A stretch of DNA of 64,000 nt. Origin: Larix kaempferi (Eukaryota; Streptophyta; Pinopsida; Pinales; Pinaceae). Positions 53,782-64,000 of this stretch are shown here, piece after piece; the stretch's first letter is position 1, and each line of letters starts with the position of its first letter. The translations under genes and the position numbers were made by a program. The stretch covers positions 10,950,501 through 11,014,500 of the forward strand of contig BSBM01000179.1 of the NCBI GenBank assembly GCA_027924585.1, in the 5' to 3' direction. The notes under the pieces are model-generated. The model saw only the letters and a list, made by a program, of their open reading frames with translations. It had not been told where the DNA came from and did not search any database.

Positions 53782-56700
53782 TCATCCTTCAGGAGGCACT
53801 TCTGCTAGGAGTGAGGTGCTTGTGCTGGCTGCTACTGCTACTGCTGCTTTCTTTTCCTCTTCTGCTATGTAACTCAACCAGATACCAGTGTCTCTGACAA
53901 CCACATTTGCTAGTGAAGGGAGCAAGATATTATGGGAAGTCACATGTTTACCAAGATCTGCTTCAATACCATGGATTTTTGCAGTTGCTACTTGGTGGAT
54001 TTCTTTAAGCAAATGACTGTATATTGATGACAGCCCAATATAGTGATGGAGATCATCAGTGGCCAGGACATCAATCTTCTTTACATATTCTATTTGAATG
54101 CCTAGCTCTTCCTTCAAGTCTGATAAACATTTCTCTTTTCTTGGAAACTCATCGAGGGACTGAGGAAACATCAGCTTGCATTTATCATGCACTTCATGGA
54201 TATTTTGATATAGGCTGTTACTTGTCTCAATCGTGCCCTGGATCTTAGCCATCAGCTTGAGGCCACAGTTCCTGCAGAATTCCATAAGGGCCACATCTTC
54301 TTTAAAATCATCTACTGACTTGAATGGGAGATGCTTAGGGAAATCAACCTTCCCTTCTCTCCATTCCATCGGGCTCAGGATGTTTTCTTTAACCCGAGTG
54401 TATTTTCCTTTAAGTCTATTGGCCTCTGCATTGACTTCTTTCAATCTAACCACCATGGATTTTAGCCTGCACACTTCTTCAGTAATCAGCTTCTGTGTGG
54501 CATGCATTTGTCTCAGAATGTCACAGGACAGCTCATGAAAGGGAGACATATCTATCGCTCTGCTTTCTGACTGCTCTAATTGTTCAACCATTGCCTGCTT
54601 ATCTGCTTCTAGATGAAAAACTCTATCTTCAGAATCATTCTTTTCCACTTCTAGAACCGTCATCTGGATTTCTAGGTGCTCCTTTTCTTCTTCTATATCT
54701 TTCAACTCCTTGTGATCAACAGACAAGTGATTATATTTATTCACTACAACATCCCTGTAAGCTTGCTCATTAACCAAAGTATGCTGCAACATGCGAGCTC
54801 CCCTCTTTGTTGACTCAAATTCTCTGACCATATTGACCAAATTGTCCTTTGTTGCTTTTGCTGCTGACACAGCGGTGAATGCCATGGATATGGGAGCCTT
54901 ATTTGTATTATGCATCACCGTGGTCTCCCGCTGGGTGACAATATCTTCTTGGAAGAGTCTCTTTATCCTCTCTTCCAACTTCAAGACCACCGCCTTCCTC
55001 TTCTTATAATACACAAATTCATCCCATCGAGACACAATATGATCTTCTGATGGGGTGTAAGGGATGATCAGGAGATCTCTTACGTGTACTTTTGTCTCCA
55101 TGGGTGGGATCTGCACTGTTTGATATGTGTTTGTTGCCACATTTTGGGTGCCGGAGCCACCTGCCTGGGATGTGTCTGTTTCCACATTTTGGGTGCCGGA
55201 GCCATCTGCTTGAGATATGTTTGTTTCCATATCTTGGGTGTCGGAGCCACCTGCCTAGCCATCTTCATTGGTCTTAAGCTCTTCCTCTGCCTTTTGTCCC
55301 TCTTCAGTTTTACGCCTTCCTTCTTCTTCATCAGCTTGCTGCTGATTTTCACTTTCCTCCCTCTGCTCTCGCTCTTCTGCTTCCTTCTGCTGCCTTTCCT
55401 CTTCATCCTCTCTCTACAGCCTTGCTTCTTCTTCTTCCTTCTGCTACCTTTCCTCTTCAGCTTCTCTCTACAACCTTGCTTCTTCAGCTTCCTGTTGCAG
55501 TCTTGCTTCTTCTTTCAATATTCATTCTTCACAGGCCAGGGCCTCAACTGCTTCCCTTTCTTTCTGTAGACTGGCTTCTCGGGCTGAGGCAGAGCTAGAT
55601 CTAGCGCCACTGCCATGATGACAAATCTACAACTCAGTCATGTTGCCGATGCCTCTGAACACTTCTTCCTCTGCGTCATAGTAATGAGCATATCCTAAAT
55701 GAGCATATACCTCCTTGCAATGCTTGACAACCTTGCTTCGCCTGTCATTTATATGGAAGATCACCTGACCGAAGAGGAAAGATTTCAACTCTTGAATGTA
55801 TTCCTCGGTTGTTGCAAACCCTGAGAAGTTATAGGCTCCTATGCAAAAAGGAAAAGGAGGGAAGTAAGCTTTATGTTGCTTGTTAAGCACTCCTTCTATT
55901 CCATCAAGGAAAACTTGCCTGACTGCTTCCTTGAGGACTACATAATCACTAGCGTATTTTGGAAAAATATATGGTGCTTTGGTACCTCCAAACATCCTTA
56001 TGTAGGTGCCCTACTCTGAGAAGTAAAAATCGCCATAGTTTTCCAGGACCTCCATGGCATTTTCTAATAGGCAATTGGGCTCTTCCTTGAACATCTGCTC
56101 ATACAGAGGCATGATGAACTCTTTGCAGATGAGCTTGTAGTTTGCTCTGTAATTTTGAGCCCACATTATTTTATAGGCACTGTAGACCGGGGTGTTGGCC
56201 TGATCCCACGTGCAACCTATCCTGGGGAAAGAGAGCTTGGCCAAAATGCAGTCAATAAGATATGAAGACATGTAAAATTCTGACTTTTTTAAGGCCAAAC
56301 CTTCTCTAGCTGCGGCCACTGTGGATGCCAAACTATCCGAGAGGATAGTAGCCCAATCAAACACAGTTCCTTTGAATGCTATGAAGTGGATGATGGGATC
56401 CCACTATATCCTATATACAGTACCATCGGGCATGCCGAAAATTTTGCATAACATCAGGGCTATTAATCTAAAAGGAGGTCTTAGGCTCTGAAAGTGATAT
56501 TCATCATTATCTCTCTTCCTCGGCTACTTTCCTGTGACCAATAGCTTTTTAGCCATCTCGATATTATTCATCGTTCCCAACCATTCATCATTCAGAGCTT
56601 ACTGGGGACGTGAGAAGTTGTAGGCTGCTGCAATATAAGCTGGATGGAATGAAGCAAAAGGCTCTCCCTTGCTGTCATGCAACACTCTTGTTTGTGGGTT

Positions 56701-56982
56701 GGCATGTTCCAGTATCCATCTGATCACTTCAGAGCACGGGAACAATTCGGGGCTAGTAGAATCCCTAGCTATGCCGGAAGATCTAATGTTGAGATAGATT
56801 TGTTCTTCCTCCAATAACACATCTAGGATATTCTGGTCCCTGATCATCCGGTAAACATCTCCCCAACGGACCTCGGGAGGAACGCCGGTGGTACACTTAG
56901 TGTCTTGGAAAATAGTTTCAGTCCTTAGTTGCACTGGTTCTGGTTCCATCACTTTAGATTTCTTTCTACCACCTTTTGGCAT
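53782..56982 (-). pseudogene. Unknown coiled-coil protein ORF of element H (1,067 codons, nonsense-broken)
   Basis: One minus-strand frame from MPKGGRKKSKVME (56982) to the stop at 53782, interrupted by about ten nonsense codons (mostly TAG) and no frameshift that I can find. Residues 1-450 look globular, with blocks such as VRWGDVYRMIRDQNILDVLL, YIAAAYNFSRP and FCIGAYNFSGFATTEEYIQE. Residues about 455-580 are Glu/Gln/Arg-rich and coiled-coil (EEARLQQEAEEARL). Next are three repeats of SQA(D/G)GSGTQNVET type. The last 400 residues, intact from 55230 on, are largely helical with heptads. I do not recognise the family. It lies in sense orientation downstream of pol, unlike the antisense ORFs of A and B. 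Its membership of H is inferred from strand and position only. Confidence 0.72.
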
Positions 56983-59858
56983 CGTGGCTTATCCCTGTCA
57001 CCAACCAAATGTGAATGATTATAAAATTGTAACACATTATGAGAGTGTAACATAAAGTAAGACAATTTTAGCATGTTAATGATAAATATAGACAAAATTA
57101 TAAAGTTTCATGTTGGGGAAGCAAACTAAACATAAATCATTCAAGAAAACCAATATGGTCCTCGGACTTGGTTATTCTAGGGAGACGATCCCTGGTTAAG
57201 CACTTTTGAAATGCTTCTGAAAAGGTAAGCATACAACGTGTAAAAACTCACTTCCTTCCTAATCCTTGGAGATAGGATGTCCTGCATCATGGTACTTCTA
57301 ATGGCCAATGGTAGTTTAGCCTGAAGTGGAAAATCTTAAGAGGATATGAAAACATGAAACCGTTTTCCACAATCGTTAATTGAGCCGAACAGGTGAGTAG
57401 TTGAGTATCTCAAATGATCACTACCTTAGGTTTGATAATATTAGAGAAGCGGTATGTAGCTGGTATAAACTTGGGTTTGAGTAAATCAGGGTAGGGGTAC
57501 GACCGAAACACAGCTGGTGGAAAAAAAACAAGCTTGGATGACTTAGAGACAAAGGTACAACTGGGTACGACTTGGTCATGGCTATGACTCCTAGTTGGCG
57601 GCAATGAGAAACTTATGGGGGGCACAGTGGATGAAAGTTCTTTAAAAATGATACGTGCTACCAGTTCCTACCGGCCACGTTATAAAATGGGAAAACACCC
57701 AAGAAATAACTCAACGTAGAGATAAAACAAAGATAACGGTTGACAAGCCTACCTGGAGACGAAACAGTGGTGGAGTGAGGTCGACACGGTGGTGAATACG
57801 CTGAGCTGGAGCGACACAATCTCCCAAACGGCGTTCTTTGAATAAAAAACTAATAATAGGAACAAAGAACCCCACTGCCTTTATATAAGCTTTGACACGT
57901 GCGAGCATTTAAACGGGTAGGTGATGATTTTAAAGTGGAGTTTAATACTCGTACGACACGGTCTTTTCAAACCAATTCAGCATTAAAGCACGATCGTTGG
58001 CTACAACGAGGACTCACAAGTTTCATCCGCAGTTGCGGCTAGAACTCATGAGTTCCTCTCGGAAGGTGGGAGATTTGGCGAGGCATTTTCTTATTGCGGG
58101 AAAGATGAAAAAGATTCTTCGTAGTGGTGGAAACGTTTGGTGAGTCGTTCGGATGTTTCGAGAGCACTTTGTGAGTTCTTCAGAAATTCACTCTCTCGAA
58201 AGTTTATTGCGGCCGGTTTTGCCGAGTTGTCCCAAAATTGCGCGAAGACTTAGTAAGTCCTTCCGATATTGACGAACAACAAAGGTAAGTCTTTTCTTAA
58301 AAGTGAACGGTCGAGTAACCTAGGGAAATGAACAACTTTCTGCAGCAACAATTGGCGAACGCTTCCGCAATTTCGAGAGAGAATCACAAGTTTCTCCGCA
58401 GTTTCGAGCGAGCTTGCTGAGTTGATCCACAGTTTCGGGAGAGAATCTCAAGTTCTTCCGCTATTTCAGGTGAGAATTTTGATTTCTTTCGAAAATTCAG
58501 AAACGCTAAGTGTTTTCACTGTTTCGAGGAGCAATTCTAAGTCTTTCCGCAGTTTTGGGAGAGAATCCCAAGTTCTTCCGCAGTTTCGGGAGAGAAAATT
58601 GAGTTCTTCTGCAATTTTGGGAAAGAGTTGTGAGTTTTGACTTAGAAGAAAAACTTCAAATTTGTAAAGCAGATTCCTTAGTTGAAACAAAACTAAGTCC
58701 AAAAGGTTTTCACAAGAGACTTAACTTTTTAGGCAGTCTTTCTAGGAAAATGAAAGGAGGGGCCCCAATATCTACAAAAAAAATTTGGGGGGGATGTTGC
58801 TGCAACAACAATTGGCAAGTCGCTAGCGAACACAGATCTTTGAAAAAATCCCTCTTGCTGATCCGAAACCTTCTTTAAAAGATATCCATCTTATATGCAA
58901 TAGTCAGTTGAGCATTCGAATCTAGGCGAAGGAAGAGGTCACTTTATCTGCTGGCCATTGGGGAAAGGGGAGCTTTGATTGAGACATCTTTAAAACTTTC
59001 AAAGGGCCAACATATGGGGTTCATTTTAGAAGATTCATCTTTCAGATGGATACTGCTATCGGACTCCATAGGATTTGCAACAACTTATCATAGACACTAT
59101 TTCTCTTGTTCCTCATTCCCATGTCGCCTGCGTCTCTTTTGGATGTTCATACATTTGACAACTTTGCTGTTTGGACCTTCCAAAAATATTTTCTTTAAAC
59201 ATGATCTTTGATTTTGGCTCCTCAATCCATAATGTCCTTTTGTGTGAGTGAGAGATTTCATTGATTTGATCAAGCCTCACGGACTGAGAGGAGCCTTGCT
59301 TGAGCTGAGTCTTTTGAACAACTTTCTTTCTTTGCTTTTGTCTCAGCCATGCTTTAATTGAGGCGAGAATCTCTGGAAAATAGACCCTTGATTATAAGCC
59401 ATTTTGGTTGTTATATTTGCAACATGGAGTCACTTCAATACCCTATGCCTTCAAGATGTGATACTCTCCGTGGTTCGAACTTCAGTGACCTTCTTGAGAT
59501 GATTTTAAGTGTGAGAGTGGATGGATCCCGAAGATAGTAATAAAGATAACCGTAGATATCTGCTATTTAAACAAAGGTTTGTGTGGCCAACAGAATAGGC
59601 TTCCTTCCTTCTGGAGAATGTTCAGTGAGAGAAAAATACATAGATAAACTTTCATTTGAGGGTAGTTTTGGCTTCATGAGTTGTGAGATTTCTTCGAGAG
59701 ATCTATCTTGATGAGAAACCCGACCACAGGTGCTTTCAGAAAACAAAATTTGTACAAAAGGTTTCAAATGCTGAGAAAAGAAACAAGATAACTGAAAACA
59801 AAGGGCTAAAGCAACATAAAAGAAAAGTTTTATTTATGTACAGAAAGTCTCAGTGAGA
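56983..59858 (-). other. 2.9-kb non-coding stretch between H integrase and the coiled-coil ORF
   Basis: No supported ORF. It contains a degenerate tandem array at about 58010-58640 and otherwise unique AT-rich DNA. It could hold a promoter or splice acceptor for the downstream ORF, or an LTR of a separate element; I see no clear signal for either. Confidence 0.55.
58010..58640. repeat. Degenerate tandem array of about 34-40 bp units
   Basis: Repeated variants of TTTCGGGAGAGAATC(T/C)CAAGTTCTTCCGCAG-like sequence; the clearest copies lie at 58380-58620 and decayed copies back to about 58010. The ORFs at 58422 (+) and 58466 (-) are by-products of it. Confidence 0.75.
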
Positions 59859-61010
59859 CTACGTAAAGTATTGTTTCAAGGTGATGCCATTGAGAGGAAG
59901 GGTTACTTCCTCTCCCTGGAGGTCTGTCAGCTTATAAGTGGATGGGCCAATCTTTACTGAAATTTGGTAAGGGCCTATCCATAATTGTTGGAATTTCGTG
60001 TGCATCCCCTTGCCTTCATGATTATGATCCCATTTCAGGACTAAATCCCCAACTTTAAAACTCCTTTTACCAGACTTCCTCTTATCGAACCATGTTTTGA
60101 CTATGTCTTGGTGCTGATGGAATCAATCTTTAGCTTTCTGTCGGGCTTCTTCAAGTTGAAGCAAGGTATTGATCCTGGATTGTAAGACTTGGCTACCAGA
60201 CCCTTGAGAGGCTTGGGATAACTGTAAGGATGGAAGCAAGATGTTGGGAGGGAGAATGGATTCCTTTCCATAGACAAGAGTGTAAGGGGAAACCCCTAAT
60301 GAGTTCTTTGGAGTCACCCTATCTTCCCATAAGGCATTTGGGAGAGCTATATGCCAACTTCGCTGATTTTCTATCATAGTCTTCCTGAGAATTCGAATGA
60401 GGTTTTTGTTTGAAGATTCAGCTAATCCGTTTCATTGAGGGTAATAATTGGCTGAATAATGCAGTTTAATTCCCCATTCATAAACAAATTCATTTATCTT
60501 AAAAGATGAGAAATAGGGAGCATTATCAAAAACAAGGGAAATTGGAACCCCAAACCTGGTTATGATGTTTTCTTTCAAGAAACTGATGACTGTATCTTCA
60601 TTGATCTTGCACAACGGGATAGCCTTTGTCCATCTGGTGAAGTAGTCGGTAGCCATCAGGATGTATCGATGTTGTAAAGAATAATTTGGATTTATCTCTC
60701 CAATAACCTCTATGCCCCATTGTTCAAAAGGTTCAGAGATAAGAACTGGCTGCAAGGGTCCTGCTGCCTTAGGTAATTTTCCAGCACTTCTTTGGCATAT
60801 ATCACAGTTTCATGCATATGCATGGGCATCTCGGAATAAAGTGGGCCAATAATATCCATCTCTAAGTATCTTGTGAGTTGTTGTCTCCCCTGAATAATGT
60901 CCACCAGCGGTACCATCGTGTAATTCTTTAACAACTTTACTTGCATCTTCCTTTTCTAGGCATCTAAGAAAAATTCCGTCGTAATTCTTTCTGAAAAAGT
61001 ATCCCATCAA
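59859..61010 (-). pseudogene. Integrase of element H
   Basis: Zinc-binding part ELHDGTAGGHYSGETTTHK, with NCDICQ after a stop near 60810. In the core, the first catalytic Asp is Glu (WGIEVIGEI), the second Asp is present (VFDNAPYF) and Glu is present (NGLAESSNK). The C-terminal domain has VGDLVLKWD and WIGPYQISVKIG and ends LKQYFT with the stop at 59859. Stops near 60432 (after YYPQ) and 60121. The frame differs from RT, with a shift at about 60965-61010. Confidence 0.85.
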
Positions 61011-62724
61011 TGATTTGATAAGCTACTGATTTCAAATGGAGCGCCCTTCTTTGCTTAGAGCTCCAGTGCTTAGGTAGGTATCCGTGCTGCAAATAATGCA
61101 CCAGATCCCTATACCATGATTGAGGAGCTGTGAAGATAGGACATACTTCAACTAAGTTCAGCTCAGCTTCATTTTTCCAATGTTGCTCTTCATCAGTTGG
61201 ATTCTCTGTAAGCAATTTGCACAGGCCTTGTCCTTTGATGATAGTGGCCGGTTTAAATTCTAAGTCATATTCTTGAAGAGCTGTGACCCAGTTTCCCCTC
61301 CTTTCTCCTAATTCCTTTTGAACGAAGAGGGATCTAACAGATGGGTGGGGAACTATAACTTTAGTTCTATTCTTAAGAATATATGTTCTGAACTGTTTGA
61401 CTGCTTTGAAGACAACATACACATGCTTGTCGACAACCAGATAATTTAGTTCAGCCCCTTGCAGACCAGTTCTCATAAACAAGATCGGGTACTCGTCTCC
61501 TAGTTCCACCTTTTGCGTGAGCACAGCCGCGAGAGAGTCATCTGAAGCAAAGGTATATAGGATAAAATCCTTGTCAAAATCTGTGCTTCTTAATGAAGGA
61601 GCTTTATCTATGGCTACCTTAATGTCTCTGAACGCGTCCTTTTCCAAATCTGTCCACTTGAACTGTATGCTTTGTTTGACCATTTGTTGTAAAGGTTTAA
61701 CAATTTGCGCGAAATCTGGAACAAACCTTCAGATGAAATTGATAGTTCCCATAAAGGACTGCATGGATTTCTTGTTATGAGGCATTATAATTCTATTGAT
61801 GGCTTGTATTATTTCCTGATCTATTGATACTCCTCTTTTGGAAATGATATGGCCCAATAGTTTACCTTTGGGAACAGCGAACACACTCTTCTTGGGATTT
61901 AATGAGATACCATATTTCCGACAACGATCAAAAATATGCTTCAAATGGACAACATGATCTTCCCTTTTCTTCGAAAAAACTGTCACATCATCTAGATAGA
62001 CAACAACACATTGACCACCCAATCCTCAGAAGGCGATATTCATTGCTCGCTGAAATGTAGCTCCTGCATTTATCAGGCCGAATGGCATCATTCTATATGC
62101 GAAAGTTCCCCACTTAGTGCGGAAAGTAGTCTTAAGCCGATCTTCCTCAGCTACTAATACTTGATTGTAGCCAGAGAAACCATCGAGAAGGGAAAATAGC
62201 TTAGATCCTGACACCATTTGAAGAATTTGTTCCATTGAAGGGATGGGGTAGTTGTATTTATCTAAAGCTCTGTTTAAATTTCTAAAGTCAACACATAGTC
62301 TTATCTCTCCTGACTTCTTTCTCACGGGAACTAATTTAGAAACCCACTCAGAATGTCAGACTTTAAATATTATTTTAGCGTCCAGTAGCTTCTTCAATTC
62401 ATTTTGAATCAGAGGTTCAAGGGTAGGATGCATCCTTCTTAATTGTTGCTGAAATGGCTTGACACCCGCTTTCATTGGTATGACATGCTGAATGATGCGA
62501 ACGTCATATGTTTTTAGATCTTCATAATTCCATGCAAAAACATCCTTATATTGTCGAAATAGTTTGATAAACCTATCTCTTTCTCCCGAGGAACAACATT
62601 TGCCAAGGTTGACAAACTTTGGTTTAGCCTCGGTGCCCAAATTAACTAACTCATACTGCATTGATGAGCTGTTGGTTTTGGTATTCATTGGCCTTTTGAA
62701 CTTACTTTGAAGATCAAACAGCAT
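60964..62724 (-). pseudogene. Reverse transcriptase and resident RNase H of element H
   Basis: RT motifs: QYKDVFAWNYEDLKTYD, WVSKLVPVRKKSGEIRLCVD, FRNLNRALDKYNYPIPSM, FSLLDGFSGYNQV (Asp), PFGLINAGATFQRAM, YLDDVTVFSKK (YLDD intact), then GISLNPKKSVFAV. The resident RNase H (FILYTFASDDSLAAVLTQK, AELNYLVVDKHVYVVF) is weakly conserved. Four to five stops (near 62354, 62024, 61727) but no frameshift. The RT catalytic Asp residues are intact, unlike in B. Confidence 0.87.
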
Positions 62725-62778
62725 TTCGAGTGACCTTACCCTTTTGGGGATGAAATTCCCTTTAGTTACATCCTTCTT

Positions 62779-63597
62779 TCATAAATCAGAATCGTGTTCT
62801 TCTTCATCTATCATAGCTCCTTGGAAAATGTCTTCGTTCGTTAGAAATCTGATAATCTGTTCGTCGTCATCGAAGACCCTAAAGTTTGTGATATTGTCAC
62901 GGACAAAAGGCCTGAAAATTAATTCAATTGAGCACTTGTTATTAGTTGGCACCAATCTGGAAGCAGATGTTGCTAACAAGTCAGCCGCAGAATTTTGCAA
63001 TCTAGGAATAGAATTTATATTGAAAGAATCAAAATGCATAATTAAATCCCATACCTCAGCCTGATAACCTTTCAAATGAGGTGAGAGACAGTGAATGGTA
63101 TCTCTTACCTATCTCACAACTATTTTTCAGTCACCAAAAACCTTCAGGTATTTAACATTTAAACCGGTGCCCTTCTTTAATATGTGTACCAAAGCTTCAT
63201 ATTCAGCAGTGTTGTTAGTACAATCAAATTCTAACCTACAAGACAAAAAATACTTATTTCTTTCTGGATCCATCAGAACACAATCGGCTCTGGATCCTTC
63301 CAAAGTTTTAGAACCGTCAAAGTATAATGTCCAAAATAGATCTTTTGATTCAGCTAAGTTAGTATCTCTATGATCTAAGACAGTGACTAAACTAACTATA
63401 TTACAGTCAATATCATTAGTCCAAGAAAAATGAAGGAGATCGGACTGTTCATCTGATTCATGGCTAACAGTTTTAGACTGATAATTACCCGGAAGAATCT
63501 CTAAGAAATAATTCCCCAGAACCGAGGATGAGAAGGTTACAGCCTCATTCTTTCCCTCTAGTTGAGTTACATTTTGTTTCATGTGTGGTTCTCTCAA
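62779..63597 (-). pseudogene. Second RNase H of element H, located between protease and RT
   Basis: A linker (63597-63330) precedes the domain: WTLYFDGSKTLEGS (Asp), LEFDCTNNTAEYEALVHIL (Glu), VKYLKVFGD (Asp), IPRLQNSAADLLATSA (Asp). All four catalytic positions are present, in contrast to A and B. Two nonsense codons lie at about 63106-63126 (just after VFGD and after IVVR). Frame and strand are the same as protease upstream and RT downstream, so the order is genuine within this copy. It resembles the acquired RNase H of Tat elements. Confidence 0.85.
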
Positions 63598-63606
63598 GAC
63601 CTTGAT

Positions 63607-64000
63607 CTAATTCTGTCTATTTTGATACGGCAACCACAAATGAGACCAATCAGTTGCAAAGTAATCATTTAGCTTTGTGGACCAGTCCCTACTTAGGATC
63701 AAACCATAGGCCTCAGGAATATCAACTACCATTATGTCAATAAACTGACAGACTCTAGAGTCGGCTGACAATCTAATGAGGACATCTTTCATTTCTCCAA
63801 TAACTTTGAAAGCAGTTCTATCTAACTGAATAATCTGGGCAGGAGATGGAATAGGTTTCCCATTAATTTTTTTACAAATTGACAGTGGCATGACATTTGA
63901 AGATGCTCCAGAATCTACCAGACAATTGTGAACATTGTGATTGAAAATTTCAAAGGTTAAAAGGAACAGCAATGTCTGAGATTTAGATTTCCCGCCGATA
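63607..64000 (-). pseudogene. Aspartic protease of element H (continues past window edge)
   Basis: NCLVDSGASSNVMPLSI near 63920 is a canonical active site (DSGA), unlike DEGA in A and B. The second block AYGLILSRDWSTKLN is near 63690, with Ser where Gly is usual (LGRDW). It reads in the same frame as the following RNase H, separated by one stop at 63607. The true start and Gag lie beyond 64000. Confidence 0.82.

Larger units (their letters stand above)
52872..64000 (-). mobile_element. Element H: Ty3/gypsy element with protease-RNase H-RT order and a downstream ORF (5' end outside the window)
   Basis: From the right edge, the minus strand reads protease, a full second RNase H, RT, resident RNase H, integrase, then 2.9 kb without genes, then a 1,067-codon frame. 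Homology to F stops at about 52871, and TGTTGATGCCCC at 52872 could be the 3' LTR end of H. The 5' LTR and Gag lie beyond 64000, so neither LTR nor TSD can be confirmed. The pol frame from 63972 to 60964 stays in one frame apart from stops. Integrase follows in another frame. Inactive. Confidence 0.78.

Noticed and set aside
55084-55569. Phe/Leu-rich plus-strand ORF that looks like a membrane protein
   Set aside because: It is the complement of the Glu/Gln/Arg-rich coiled-coil frame of H, which always gives Leu/Phe/Ser on the other strand.

Overview
The window looks like heterochromatic DNA from a plant with a large genome. A gymnosperm would fit, but nothing here fixes the species. I found no host gene, tRNA or rRNA. 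Almost every base can be assigned to LTR retrotransposons inserted into one another. The outermost scaffold is F, a decayed minus-strand Ty3/gypsy element. Its integrase gene is split into three pieces: 2258-2297, 45541-46413 and 52599-52871.

Element B (2298-45540, plus strand, TSD TAGGG) is inserted in the integrase tail of F. Without its own insertions B is about 15.6 kb. It is a Tat-like Ty3/gypsy element: Gly/Pro-rich Gag, protease, RT, degenerate RNase H, integrase, a second RNase H after integrase, then a gene on the opposite strand with a plant mobile domain (PMD). Element A (2395-15480, minus) is a relative of B and sits inside B's 5' LTR (TSD TTTAT). A has lost RT-RNase H by an in-frame deletion. 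Copia element D (21169-28486, minus, TSD ACAAC) interrupts B's gag. Copia element E (36531-43457, minus, TSD GGCAT/GGCGT) interrupts B's 3' region. A roughly 296-bp MITE with a 9-bp TSD lies in B's 3' LTR.

Element G (46414-52598, minus, TSD TTTTG) is a Copia element inside F. Its two 754-bp LTRs look identical, its gag-pol frame is uninterrupted and its catalytic residues are intact. It is by far the youngest element here. Element H (about 52872 to beyond 64000, minus) is a third kind of Ty3/gypsy element. A complete second RNase H lies between its protease and RT, and a 1,067-codon coiled-coil reading frame of unknown function lies downstream of pol.

By-eye LTR divergence runs from about 8% (A, B) through about 5-6% (D, E) to none visible (G). 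The order of nesting is therefore F, then B, then A/D/E/MITE, with G last. Decay of the older elements is mainly by nonsense changes that fit C-to-T deamination. The most unusual signals are three: an array of short hairpins with covarying arms in D and E, a conserved two-intron antisense gene in A and B, and the different placements of the second RNase H in A/B and in H.
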